Source of the DNA: Hyalella azteca
Taxonomy: Eukaryota > Arthropoda > Malacostraca > Amphipoda > Hyalellidae
Reading direction: 5' to 3'
Length of the DNA stretch: 64,000 nucleotides
Assembly: GCF_000764305.2 (NCBI RefSeq)
Contig: NW_025938103.1
Span: 1 to 64,000 of the forward strand
Positions 32,931 through 44,573 of the stretch are shown here, piece after piece (positions within the stretch are counted from its first letter, which is position 1; every line of letters starts with the position of its first letter). The position numbers and the translations under genes were made by a program. The notes beneath the pieces were generated by a model that saw only the letters and a list, made by a program, of their open reading frames with translations, was not told the DNA's origin and did no database searches.

Positions 32931-33500
32931 GTGATGTCGGCGCTGAGGAATTGGCCTGATTCTTGTTCTTTTCGGGACTTGTCCACAGGAGATCTAACAG
33001 CATGTCCTTTGACCGGATCTTTTCCAAACTGACGATAGTTTGAAGTAGCTACTATAGACTTCCACTCGGTACGATATGGTGCTAGGCATTTCAAGCCTGA
33101 ACATATATTTCTTTATGGCTTTATTAAGTCTGTTCTTGAACGCGTTTATACTCGGAGCGTCAACGATGCAATCAGGGAGGCTGTTCCTCATGTCGGTGGC
33201 CGTACGAAGCGAGAAGAAATGTTGTCGCGTGAATGAGTTGGAGCGCAGTTTTTTAGTTTATAGCCATGGCCCCTGGTGTTGGTTTTGCTTCAAATTCTAC
33301 TTATTCTTCTGGGACCTTGAATTAACCGCAGGTACACTCGCATATTGCAATGAGGTCACCACGAAGACGCCAATGAAAGAGACCAGAACGTTCGCAAACT
33401 ACAATTCAACCACATCATTAGACGACAATACATCATCTTTGTTGCTGCTTTTTTTACCTTTACATGAACTTCACAGCTATGTAGAGCGACTAATTGAATT
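32931..33500 (-). mobile_element. L module copy 7
   Basis: Includes minus-strand frame 33,191-32,994 with RNSLPDCIVDAPSINAFKN and YMFRLEMPSTIS, the standard tail of reverse-transcriptase polyproteins. A plus-strand 189-codon frame across it (33,076-33,645) is a shadow. Confidence 0.87.
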
Positions 33501-35608
33501 TATGTCTGCAATTACTGAAAACATAATAATGAGTACCGGTGAATACATCTTTTCGGTGGGTAACATAACAAGTCATTTCGATGGGCGAAGCGCCGTTGGC
33601 AAGCCAATCTTAGCGATGGCAGACGACCTGTTAGTTCATTGCTAATTAATCAGCAATCCGCATATTGAGCTTAATTTATTATTTAATTTAGGCTTTACTT
33701 GACGAATAAACAAGTTTTCAATGAGCAAATGTTTAGGTCTAATGTGCTTTCAACAAATGCCTCTAATATTCTTATAACAATATTCGTAAGTCACCACCAC
33801 CATCATCCCCATTCATCGGCACGCTTTTAAGATTCTGAACGGTGATAAATATGAGCGTGAAGAGGTTTAATAAAGAAAAAATATTCCTGTGGACGTAGAC
33901 CTTGATGATGTGAAATCTGGCATGAATCCTGTTAATCAGTATTTACTTAAGAGTATCATTCATCAAGTCTCCAATCGAAGTTTTTGAAACTTATAACTAT
34001 TTTACTGGATTTTTTCCAAGTGTGTATAAATATTTTGTGTCAATTTCCCCACATCTGATGCGCAACAGATAAATTCGGCTACGATATGAAAAAGTATCGC
34101 ACTACTGTGTCCATTTCACCCACACATTTCGCCCACGTCAGTGCGAATATTGCCTTCTTTTAATTGCTTTCACTATCCACTTGGTAGGAAGGAATCGGTC
34201 TAGTCCAACTTGTTACATTGCATATGCAATCATGCCAAGTGATAACTTACTTAGTTACAACTCGAAAAAATTATGGTGTGAATTTATCATGAAGTGTGCA
34301 GTATATTTGGCTATGAATCTCAATCACCTCAATAGTTTATCTCCCTACAGTGATTCGTAACGGTAGTTATTTTTGACCGTTTACTGAGAGTTAGCAATTG
34401 ATTGCATCTCGAAGCAGCGGGTTCATGAAGACGACTGAGGTAGTGGTGTTGAATTATATAACATATCCAATGTGTTGGAGAAACATCTCTAAAACGAATC
34501 CTAATTCACTTTCATGCGAAAACTGCCCAAATTCGCAACAAAAAAAAACAGTCAGCCGTATCTAGGTTTCCGAATATTTATTTGCATCTAATTAAATTCT
34601 CGAAGAACTAACTAAACGCTCAGTTCTTTGGGAACAGAATAAAGTCCCATAAGATGACCTTATAATTTTGAAATCCATAGTACCGAAGATTCATGCCAAG
34701 TGATAATTTACTTAGTTAGTCCTCGAGATAAGTGATGGGAGGATTGCTTAATAGACTGCTCAGTACTTCTTGATATCAATTCAAAATACCTACTCCTATT
34801 ATCGTGTGTGATCTGCTAGACTTCGATTAATTACTATTTTTGAACGGTGGCTGAGAGACTGCAACTGATTGCATCTCGCAGCTGCCCATATGTGAAGATA
34901 ATGATAGGACTGTGGAATGGTGGATAATATTGATTCAGCAGACGACAGATTTGCAAACCGAATCCTACTTCACAGTCATGCGAAAACTGCCAAAATTTTC
35001 AAAAAGCCAGAAAACCGTATATATGTTCCAGATTATATATTTGCGTCAAAATAAATTCTCGACTAACTAACTGAACGCTCCGTTCTTTTGGAACAGAAAT
35101 AAGTCCATCAAAATGACCTTCGAAATCGACAGTACTGAAGAATTTCCCCCAATATGATGTAGTACCTAAATAATTTATGAAAATCTTAATTTTGAATTTA
35201 TTTATATTGAATTTATACCTCAAAATCGTGCAAATAAATTCGAGAACTAAGCCATCGACCACATATGACCCGCACATGTTACCTTAACAATAAACAATGC
35301 TGTTTATTTGAATTAATTTCAACATTATTTATCACTATTATTTGAGAGCAGTAATCAATGAGCTATAGGCACTGCAAATGCCTGCAAACATGTTTTGCGC
35401 TATACAGTGAGCTATCCTTACACAGTTAACGTATCAAATAATTGCTCAAAGAAATATTCAGTACTCAAACTCGTAAATTTTGATTACGTACTGCCGTAAT
35501 ATTTTAATTTTCTATGATTTTATCATAAAAAACTCATTTGAACGTATACTAAGCTAAATATATATCACGAACCCTTGAACAGTTGTTCATAAGAGTTAAT
35601 CATCCAAG
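33501..35608 (+). repeat. Two B modules joined near 34,690
   Basis: B copy A runs to ccatagtaccgaaga. It then steps back to an earlier point of the module (ttcatgccaagtgataattt) and runs forward a second time to gagttaatcatccaag. The step is a clean recombination joint between two B copies. The TATA site of the second copy reads ttttgcgctatacag. Confidence 0.75.
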
Positions 35609-36430
35609 CAGTGGTGGGCACAGCTAACCTATAAGTTAGCTTCGATAACCGCTAATCCGTTAACTGAAAAGTTAGCTTCGATAACGCTAAACGATATATC
35701 ACCAAAAAATGTAGCGGAATATGCCGCTAACCGCTAACCGCTAACTTTTAACATATAAATTTAGATTTGGTTTAATTTTTTTTTTTGGGGGGGAAACTCT
35801 GAAAAACAGGCCTATAGAGCTGAATTTTCAGCCTTGAAAAGGAGCTTTCCAAAAAGATGTAGCATGCCAAGATCAGATGATGATCAAGATTTACGTAACA
35901 TAAATAATTAAATGAATAAATGAAATTAGGCAGTAGTTGACATTCAACATACAGTTTATTAAACGAATAAGAAATATTAAGGTTACATCAGGGTTACACA
36001 CTCCTTTTACTCTGGCTTGCCCTTCGCCTTCATCTCCTCGAGGTGATGATTGTTGCCCTTCATGAACATCAGCCTCTCAAAGTTGGCATCTGTCAGGGTG
36101 GCTCTCTTGGCACTCAAGATGTCCTTGCCTATGGAAAACAGGCGCTCAACTGCAGCACTGGATGGGATGGCTGTGTTGTACTTAACTGACGAACATATGA
36201 TGACGTAGTCAGCCGTCAGTGTGGGCGTGGCACACGGCTTACGATACTTAGCATTAAATCAGAGATTTTTAAATATTTTTAGCGGACTGCCAGTTAGCGG
36301 AACTAAATTTAGCGGAAGCTAATTGGTCCGCTAAAGGTTTTCAAAGTTAGCTGAACAGCTAATCCGATAAGGAAAAAGTTAGCTTCGCTAATTAGCGGTT
36401 AGCGGATTAGCGGAACTGGGCCCACAACTG
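35609..36430 (-). mobile_element. hAT element, internally deleted
   Basis: Ends CAGTGGTGGGCACAG and, inverted, CAGTTGTGGGCCCAG. It is flanked by CATCCAAG and CTTCCAAG, an 8-bp duplication with one change. The site in intact B reads atcatccaagaaaaaatcaa once, so the insertion point is exact. Subterminal regions repeat the motif gctaa/ttagc many times on both sides, as expected for transposase-binding repeats of hAT elements. At 822 bp it is far below the usual 2.5-4 kb. Confidence 0.93.
36007..36258 (-). pseudogene. hAT transposase C-terminal (dimerisation) fragment
   Basis: The last 83 codons are open on the minus strand and end in a normal stop at 36,009-36,007. They contain NTAIPSSAAVERLFSIGKDI and AKRATLTDANFERLMFMKGN, the hallmark of the hAT C-terminal dimerisation domain. 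The catalytic RNase H-like part and zinc finger are deleted. Confidence 0.93.
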
Positions 36431-36438
36431 CTTCCAAG

Positions 36439-36784
36439 AAAAAATCAACAATGACCATGGGTAGGATGATAATTGGAAATTACGCACTAACGCAACCGGG
36501 CCTCGTCACGGGATGCAAATCAAAACTCGCGCAACTTTCTTAGCATTTATCAAACAATGAAAATGAAGGAAGGAAAAGTAGAAAGAAGCCGGCTTACAGG
36601 TGCCCTGGAACAGCGGGGGTGGTGAAATGGCCGGGGTGCAAGGTTCCACCAGGTTGCAAGGTTCCACCAGGTTGCAAGGTACCAATTTTAGGTTGCATCC
36701 TGATTGACATATTGGGTTTGGCATTCGAGTCAACGATTTTTGAAAATGTCGCACATGATATTGCAGATATATTATTATTGATCA
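36439..36784. other. B remnant, then unique sequence with 18-bp repeat
   Basis: B continues after the hAT element to about 36,490. The rest is unrelated to the modules. It contains 2.4 copies of an 18-bp repeat (GCAAGGTTCCACCAGGTT, 36,638-36,681). Frames of 63-95 codons across it are low-complexity read-throughs. Confidence 0.5.
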
Positions 36785-38355
36785 CATTTCATGATATTTG
36801 CAATGAAGCAACCGACACATCAGTGATACGAGGAAGGCATCAACAGAAAAGGATAATCAGATTTAAAATAAGACAATTTCATGATTTTGGTAGTTCTCCT
36901 ATATGAAAGTAACGTGGAACTTTGGGTTAGATTCTTCGCTATAGTCAAAAGTCGATCACATTAGGGTTATTAGACGAAGACTCCCCGAATATCTAGGCCG
37001 TCTTCGACTATTCAATGGCACCAATAACAATTCTGGTACGTAGAGACATTATGGCCTCGTACGCAGCAGAGATGCAGTTTCTTGCCTTCTCTTATGCTAC
37101 GTTCAAAATTGTAAACCCATAACTTAATGGGAGAAAAATTAACTACAGCAAGGATTCAAATGGATAAATATAAGTCCGAAGGTGCTGAAAGTGTCATAAT
37201 AAATCTCGTTTACCAACATTTTTCGAGGTATAACTGCACTAGCTATTACGTGGAACGGGCGCTGCTTCAATGAATGCATTCCGTTGAGGTGGGACTAGAC
37301 CGATTCGTTTCCTGCTAATCCATAATTCATATACCGAGTGAAAATTGACAGAAGTTATACGAAGGCAATGTCTCAACTGCTGTTGAATGCGAAATGGTCG
37401 CAGTAGTGCGATGTGTTTTGAAGTCGTCACCGGATTGATTTAGAACGAATCAGATAAGAGAACCTAGCATCAAATATTTGTACACACAAGATAAAAAATC
37501 CCGTATTTGGGTCATAATTTTCAGCGAGTTTAAATGGATATATATAAATGTTTCACTGAAGTAGATATTGAAGAGCAGGATTTTTCCCGCATTTCAGATC
37601 ATCAAGGCAACGTAAACGCAAATTCTTCAGTACAAAGTTTCAGAGTTGTTCTTTTGGGCTACCGCGGCAACACATAACGCCGCGCCGGATCGAAAGTTCC
37701 CGCCTTATTTTGTAATAAGAGGGACTTAAAGTTCAGGTTCAGGCGCCCTTAGTCTATTGCGTCTGTCGGTAATGCGTTAGGGTATAGACAAAAATTATTT
37801 ACGATGGTAGTAAAGGAGATGATAAGGTTAAGTAGAGCGTTCATATTGATTGACATTTTGAATTGTTTCGTATGGAATTAAACATACTTGAGTGATAGAA
37901 TATTCGTAACAAGAGGGATGATTAAAGTTGATTAATGGCTTTACAAACATCAAGAATTACCTATAACCGGGACCAACTCCTGTTAAATAATTTAAATATG
38001 TTAAATTATTAATTATAAAGAAATAAATAAATACCTAACAGATTTAATAAATCCTGTTAAAAAATTTAATGCAAATGAAATAAGAAATTCATTTGGTGCG
38101 TATGAAATTTGTGCCTGATGATATTAACTATTCACACTGACTATTTCGAGGATAAAAGAAACAATGCATATTTTAGATTGTATATTTCCATCTAATTATT
38201 GCCAGGCACCAAATTGAATCTGATGGCTTCATTCATTTGCCCGGATATAAAATACCTAAAATGACTATTATAGGAATAAATAAATCCTAGGGGAACATCA
38301 TACGGAATTCTCATATAAATTTTACCGTTGTTATACTTGTTCATCGTATATTTTA
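36785..38355 (-). repeat. D module, copy 2
   Basis: Long match to 4,820-6,357, starting atttcatgatatttgcaatg. Includes the GC-rich patch (37,660-37,790) with the single-copy palindrome core and gcccggatataaaa near 38,240. Divergence from copy 1 is moderate, with indels. No trustworthy gene. Confidence 0.8.
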
Positions 38356-38930
38356 CCCCATGACCACTAAATGCCTAGCGTCCAGCGAATTACCATGTCG
38401 GTATTTTTTCTCTATCAAATAACGATGGTTAAAAATTGTTCATAGGCCATCACAACGAATAGGATTGCTTGCTTGTTGCTATTATTCATTGAACAGAATA
38501 GCGACATAATAATAGAACAGGGTTAATTATTAATAAACATTACTAATACTTTTAATAATTACCAGAACCATCGAATTACCGGTATCCTCTTAAAATTGAC
38601 GAGTTAACTTTTAGTTTTTGATCAAGTTTTTCGTTCTGTGCGCAGGAAACAAAAAAGAGAATTTTTTAGGGCCAACTTAATTAGAAACTTGGTTTGTACA
38701 CTTTAATGGCTTGGAGAATTTTTTAAAGCTTTCATAGTTTCATTTGTAGGCCATGATTTAAGACCAACAACTGGTGATAAAAATGAATTTTAAAGATGGA
38801 AGAGACAATTCTTGAAATTTGAAGGCGTTGCTGTTATTTATTTATCAACAACTTGTGTTGCCAATACCTAATTTAATACAAATTAAATCTCTATATAATA
38901 TCATATCATATCATATATATAGTGATTTTG
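38356..38930 (+). repeat. M2 end, M3 and short T tail
   Basis: M2 downstream sequence (ccccatgaccactaaatgcc) leads to M3, which reads FLKFEGVAVIYLSTT and stops after VANT. Then comes a short run of tatcatatcat (38,898-38,925) before the L terminus. The small M2 frame itself is absent. Confidence 0.6.
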
Positions 38931-39420
38931 GCGCAGAAAAATAGGCCTGATGTGGCCTGTCGCTGATGCTTGCACGTTTCACGACTTATTCACAGATCTG
39001 AAATGAGGTTCTTTGACCGGACCTTTTAAAAACTGACGATAGTTTGAAATAGCTACTAGACTTCCACCGTGTTCGATATGGTGCTAGGCATATCAAGTGT
39101 GAACATATATTTCTCCATTGCTTTATCTAGTCTGTTCTTGAACGCGTTAATGCTGCGAGCGTCAACGATATTCCACATGTCGGTGATTCGAAGCGGGCAA
39201 AAGTGTTGTCGCGTGGTTGAGTTGCAAAGCAGTTCTTTCAGTTAAAGTTATGGCCCGGAGTGTCGGGTGCCACTTAATATGTATTCTTGATTGATGTCGC
39301 TACGCCGACGTGATGAAAGACCTGAAACTCAAGCAGATCGACAGCTAGCCAAACAACAGATTTCACGCAATCATATATTATAATTACTTCTTTTCCAATT
39401 CTGACTGGATGTGATCAAAT
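38931..39420 (-). mobile_element. L module copy 8, variant subfamily
   Basis: Shares with the copy at 6,496 the upper region ending aagacctgaaactcaagcag. Coding part interrupted; 14 bases missing before gatattccacatgtcgg. Confidence 0.8.
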
Positions 39421-39424
39421 CCCT

Positions 39425-39668
39425 TGAATTACTGAACTTGAATCGGCTCAATATGCATTGCTGCCGATTAGCAATGAACTAACAGGTCGTCTGCCTCCTC
39501 AGAGACTGGCTTGCCAACGGCGCTCTGTCCATCGGTATGACTTGTCATGTTACCCACCAAAAAGATACACTCTCCGGAATTTGTTATTATGTTTTCAGTA
39601 GTTGCAGACGGGACTTTGACCAAGTCACACCAACGTTGGCATTAATAGTATATGAGAAAATGTTATCT
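39425..39668 (-). repeat. Inverted B start fragment
   Basis: Reverse complement of the first 200 bp of B (cggctcaatatgcattgctg to ttttcagtagttgcagac). It is joined head-on to M2. The joint tatatgagaaaatgttatct is shared in part with 26,970-26,999. Confidence 0.75.
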
Positions 39669-39821
39669 ATGTCTGACGAAGCTGCATTGTCCCTGAAAAG
39701 GCCCTCATCCCGCCGTATAGCTCTGATGCATGTATTTGCCGCTCATGATGAGCAGCAGCAAGACAAGCATGAGACCGAAAACGAAGCAAATCCTATGGAA
39801 AGAAACGGAATTCTCATATAA
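39669..39821 (+). CDS. M2 small open frame, subfamily 2
   Basis: Fifty codons, MSDEAALSLKRPSSRR onward, ending NGILI and TAA. Upstream the same frame stays open back to 39,537, through the inverted B start. This gives a 94-codon chimeric frame that is unlikely to be functional as such. Confidence 0.3.
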   Translation: MSDEAALSLKRPSSRRIALMHVFAAHDEQQQDKHETENEANPMERNGILI

Positions 39822-40190
39822 ATTTTATCGTTGTTATACTTGTTCATCGTAATCTTTACCTCATGACCACTGAATGCCAAGCGAAGTACAATGTCTGTTT
39901 TTTTTCTCCATTAAATAACGATGCTCAAGAATTCTTCATAGGCTAACATGGCAATAGGATTGAATGCTCTCTGCTATAATTCATTGAACAGAATAGCGAA
40001 TTAATAATAAACCGTGCTGATTACTAATAAACATTACTACTACTATTACTAACTATTAGAGACTAAGAGTTACTGGAGTTTGTCACAAATTGACCAGTAA
40101 ATTTTTAGTCTCGGTTCAAATGTTTCGTCCTTTGCGGTAAAAGAAGAATTTGTTTCAGGGCTAACTTGATTAGAAATGCTGTCTTGATAC
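39822..40190 (+). repeat. M2 downstream part
   Basis: Same order as 27,152-27,530 with a low level of differences, supporting the segmental-duplicate pairing. Confidence 0.65.
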
Positions 40191-41440
40191 TCTTTAAGAG
40201 ACGCATTCGTTAAATATCCATTAGCATTTTTTTAAAATTATAACTACTATACTGGACTTTTTCCAAGTGTGTACAAATATTTTATATTAATTTCCCAATA
40301 TCTAGAGTTCAACAAATCAATTCAGCTACGATTTAAAAATGCACCCCACTACTGTGCCCATTTTACCCATACATTTCGTTCACATCATTGTAAATATTGT
40401 CTCCTTTTAATTTCTTTCACTATCCACTTTGTACGAACGAATCGATCGAGTCCAACTTCTTACATTGCAGGAACATTCGTGCCATGTGATGACTTACTGG
40501 CATAGTTACTCCTCGAATAAAGTGATGGAACGAATTCATTGTCAAGTCTTCAGCAATTTTGGTTATTAGTTTGGATCACCTCAACTATTGAGAAACTTCG
40601 TAAGCCTTTAGAGGCTGGTAAGAGTATGTAACTGATGGCATCTCAAAGCAGCGGATCTAAGACGAAGACGTCTGCAGTGTTGTGAGTGTGATTAAAATAT
40701 GCATTAAGCGGGAAAAATAGTTCTGACTCGAATCCTACTTCACTTCCATGCAAAAACTGCCCAAATTTCCAATAAGGCAGATAACCGTATATATGCTTCC
40801 GAATATTTATTTGTAGTAAATTAGATTCTCGACTGACTAAACGCTCCGTTCTTTTGGAACAGAAATAAGTCCCTTAAGATGACCTAGTAATTTTGAAATC
40901 CTTAGTACTGGAGAATTTCCGTCAAGATGATGTAGTATTTATATAATTTAATGAAAATCATTATTTAGAATTTATTTACATTGAATTTCTACCTCGAACT
41001 CCAGTAATTAAAGATCTTATCCATCGACCACATATGACGCTCACATGTTTCTTGAACAATCACTATGCTATTTATTTGAATTAATTTCTACTATACTTAA
41101 CCCTATTATTTGAGAGCAGTAATCAATGAGCTATAGGCACTTCAAATGCCTGCAAATATCTCTGGAACTATGAAGTGAGCAATCCCAACACAGTTAACAT
41201 AAGGAATATTTCACTCATGAATGCATCCACAACTCCGCCTCATGAATTTTGATTATGGTTACCATAAAATATAATTTTTTTTTGATTCATCAGAAAGAAC
41301 TTATTTAGACCGATAACTAAACTAAATATATAACACGAACCCTCAGATCGATAAGATATGCGCGTAAATCATTCAAGAAAAAATCCTTGCCTGGGGTGAT
41401 AATGAAAAATTATAAGATTAAATGATATAATTTGAGACAC
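40191..41440 (+). repeat. B module copy 11
   Basis: From gcattcgttaaatatccatt to gataatgaaaaattataaga. Its latter part, from 40,772 on, is also the outer left arm of palindrome 2. The TATA site reads ctggaactatgaag, so neither motif is kept. Confidence 0.75.
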
Positions 41441-43269
41441 ATGTTAGTCATAAGTCGATCACATTACGGTTATTAGATGAAGATTCCTCGAATATCTCGG
41501 CCATCTTAAACTATACAACGGCACCAATTACGATCCTCGTGGAGACATCAATGGCTCATACGCGGCCGAAATGCAACTTCTTGCCTTCTCTAGTAATGCG
41601 TTCAAAAATATAAGCTACAACTCAAGAGGTACTTTGACTTCGCATTGAAGTCGAAATAAAATAAGTCCAAATATACTGAATCTCGTTCACGGACATTAGT
41701 TCGAAGGAGGGGGGTAACTAAACAAGCTTTCAGCTGGTACATGGCGCGGCTGCAATGAATGCATTTCGTTGGGGTGCGACTAGATCGATTCGACCAGGAA
41801 ATATCCCGTATTTGGGTCATATTTTTTAGCGAGTTCAAATGAATATATAAAAATTATTCAACTGAATGAATATTGATGAGCAGTGTTTCTTTCGGATTTC
41901 AGATCATCAAGACAATGTAAACGCAAATTCTTCAGTACAAAGTTTCAGAGTTGACCTTTTGGGCTACCGCGGCAACACGGCAAATAAGGCTGAAATTATC
42001 GATCCAGCGCGGCGTTATGTACATAACGCCGCGCTGGATCGATAATTTCAGCCTTATTTGCCGTGTTGCCGCGGTAGCCCAAAAGGTCAACTCTGAAACT
42101 TTGTACTGAAGAATTTGCGTTTACATTGTCTTGATGATCTGAAATCCGAAAGAATTACTTCTCATCAATATTTATTCAGTTGAATAATTTTTATATATTC
42201 ATTTGAACTCTCTAAAAAATATGACCCAAATACGGGATATTTTCTGGTCGAATCGATCTAGTCGCACCCCAACGAAATGCATTCATTGCAGCCGCGCCAT
42301 GTAGCAGCTGATAGCTTGTTTAGTTACCCCCCTCCTTCGAACTAATGTCCGTGAACGAGATTCAGTATATTTGGACTTATTTTATTTCGACTTCAATGCG
42401 AAGTCAAAGTACCTCTTGAGTTGTAGCTTATATTTTTGAACGCATTACTAGAGAAGGCAAGAAGTTGCATTTCGGCCGCGTATGAGCCATTGATGTCTCC
42501 ACGAGGATCGTAATTGGTGCCGTTGTATAGTTTAAGATGGCCGAGATATTCGAGGAATCTTCATCTAATAACCGTAATGTGATCGACTTATGACTAACAT
42601 GTGTCTCAAATTATATCATTTAATCTTATAATTTTTCATTATCACCCCAGGCAAGGATTTTTTCTTGAATGATTTACGCGCATATCTTATCGATCTGAGG
42701 GTTCGTGTTATATATTTAGTTTAGTTATCGGTCTAAATAAGTTCTTTCTGATGAATCAAAAAAAAATTATATTTTATGGTAACCATAATCAAAATTCATG
42801 AGCCGGAGTTGAGGATGAATTCATGAGTGAAATATTCCTTATGTTAACTGTGTTGGGATAGCTCACTTCATAGTTCCAGAGATATTTGCAGGCATTTGAA
42901 GTGCCTATATAGCTCATTCGTTACTGCTCACAAATAATAGGGTTAAGTATAGTAGAAATTAATTCAAATAAATAGCATAGTGATTGTTCAAGAAACATGT
43001 GAGCGTCATATGTGGTCGATGGATAAGATCTTTAATTACTGGAGTTCGAGGTAGAAATTCAATGTAAATAAATTCTAAATAATGATTTTCATTAAATTAT
43101 ATAAATACTACATCATCTTGACGGAAATTCTCCAGTACTAAGGATTTCAAAATTACTAGGTCATCTAGGGACTTATTTCTGTTCCAAAAGAACGGAGCGT
43201 TTAGTCAGTCGAGAATCTAATTTACTACAAATAAATATTCGGAAGCATATATACGGTTATCTGCCTTAT
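40772..43269. repeat. Palindrome 2, about 1.25-kb arms
   Basis: Positions pair around 42,020|42,021. The inner 78 bp (41,982-42,059) are identical to the core of palindrome 1. Arms go outward through gtgttgccgcggtagcccaa and ctctgaaactttgtactgaa, which is the left half of D, and then through B. Arms differ at several sites (near 42,795-42,920 a two-base insertion and substitutions, balanced by a deletion near 43,170), so they have diverged. The right arm ends at the N. Confidence 0.92.
41441..41981 (-). repeat. D module, copy 3, left half only
   Basis: Begins ttagtcataagtcgatcaca, equal to D copies near 4,975 and 36,945, and stops at the palindrome core. Its mirror image fills 42,060-42,600. 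Confidence 0.75.
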
Positions 43270-43270
43270 N

Positions 43271-43376
43271 GGGGCAGGGTTGTCCATCATTCCATCAAGC
43301 ACTGGAGGCAGGGTTGTCCATCATTCCATCAAGCACTAGGGGCAGGGTTGTCCATCATTCCATCAAGCACTGGGTT
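43271..43376 (+). repeat. V minisatellite, three 34-bp units
   Basis: Starts directly after the N, so its true left border is unknown. It ends in cactgggtttttgttggctt, the same exit point as the V copy at 57,113. Confidence 0.9.
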
Positions 43377-43551
43377 TTTGTTGGCTTACTTCAGCCTACA
43401 CCGTAATAGAATATAATTAAAGCTTTAGATGTGCTATCATGCGACCCTTATTACAGTATTATGCGGGGAGCTATTAGGCCGGCGTGGCTCCTAACACCCA
43501 CCGCTTCAACTTCTCTTACTTTAGTGAGCAAATAAGTTGCTAATGATGAAT
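43377..43551 (+). repeat. V-to-M2 linker
   Basis: ttgttggcttacttcagcct through caacttctcttactttag. Shared with 57,114-57,250. Ends with the same pyrimidine-AG stretch that precedes M2 elsewhere. Confidence 0.6.
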
Positions 43552-43707
43552 ATGGTGTCTGAAGATGGTGTATTCTCCCTGGGAAGGCCCCCTTCTCACC
43601 GTGCAGCTCTGAAATATTTATTTGCCGCTCATAATGAGACACAAAAACACAAGCATGAGCTGGAAAACGAAATAAATCCTATGGAAACATACGGTATTCT
43701 CATGTAA
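43552..43707 (+). CDS. M2 small open frame, subfamily 1
   Basis: MVSEDGVFSLGRPPSHR to YGILM, 51 codons, normal stop. Differs from the 58,728 copy at several residues (AHNETQ for AHDEQQ) but keeps frame and end point. Upstream, in-frame ATGs (43,543 and 43,546) offer alternative starts. Family unknown. Confidence 0.33.
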   Translation: MVSEDGVFSLGRPPSHRAALKYLFAAHNETQKHKHELENEINPMETYGILM

Positions 43708-44161
43708 ATTTTATCGTCGTTATACTTATTTATCGTATACTTTACCCCATGACCAATGAATGCCTAGCGAATTATTATGTCTGTTTTTCTCTCGATTAAA
43801 TAACGATTTTCGCGAATTTTTCATTGTTTGAAACGATTAATAGGATCGATTGTTTGCTGATATTATTTAATGAACAGAATTGCAAATTATTAGTAGACCA
43901 AAGCTAATCATTAATATACATTACAACTACCATTACTAATTAACGGAACCATCGAATTACTCTTCCAGTCTTATTGGTGTCATGTGAAACTGACGTGCAA
44001 ATTTTTAGTTTCAGTTCAAATGTTTCGTTCTGGGTCCCAAACAAAAAATGTAGGGCTAACTTAATTAGAAACGCAGTCCGGATACACCTTAATTATTTGA
44101 TGAATTTTTTTAAAGCTTACATTTGTAAGTCATGACTTGAGACCAATAACTAGTGATGAAT

Positions 44162-44281
44162 ATGAATGTTAAAGATTCGAAAGACAAATTGTGGAAATTT
44201 GAAGGAGTTGTTGATGAATATTTAACAACAGTTCGTGTTGCCAATACAGATTCAAATTATCAAGGAAATGAAATATCATAA
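44162..44281 (+). CDS. M3 small open frame (unknown)
   Basis: Thirty-nine codons: MNVKDSKDKLWKFEGVVDEY, then LTTVRVANTD, stop TAA. A gtaagt stretch at 44,127 lies between M2 and M3 and could be a relic splice donor. The copy at 59,419 uses the same start. Copies near 32,650 and 38,815 keep KFEG and VANT but stop just after VANT. I do not recognise the sequence. Confidence 0.25.
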   Translation: MNVKDSKDKLWKFEGVVDEYLTTVRVANTDSNYQGNEIS

Positions 44282-44573
44282 TTTTTTTACATGTCTGTAT
44301 TACTCTAACAAATTTAGATTCATCAGTTATAACATAAGCGTTGCAAAACCTTCACTTTGCTCGATAATTAATAATGTGTCAGTGTATTCGAACCGTCGCA
44401 ATACTATAGCGAAATGTACTTTGGAAACCTCTTATTCAAATCCTACAGTCCAATTTATCCAAAATCCTGTAAAAATGCAGAAAAGTATTTATGTGGAACA
44501 CTTTGTCAACAGAGCTTGCTCTCGTCTCCATATGACCATAGATCACGCACTCCACTCCTGATATTTCGGACAA

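Noticed and set aside
33076..33645. 189-codon plus-strand frame, the longest in the window
   Set aside because: It runs antisense through L and into B; the minus strand carries the recognisable reverse-transcriptase C-terminus.
36506..36906. Overlapping 63-95 codon frames on both strands around the 18-bp repeat
   Set aside because: Low-complexity read-throughs of a short tandem repeat and D sequence.
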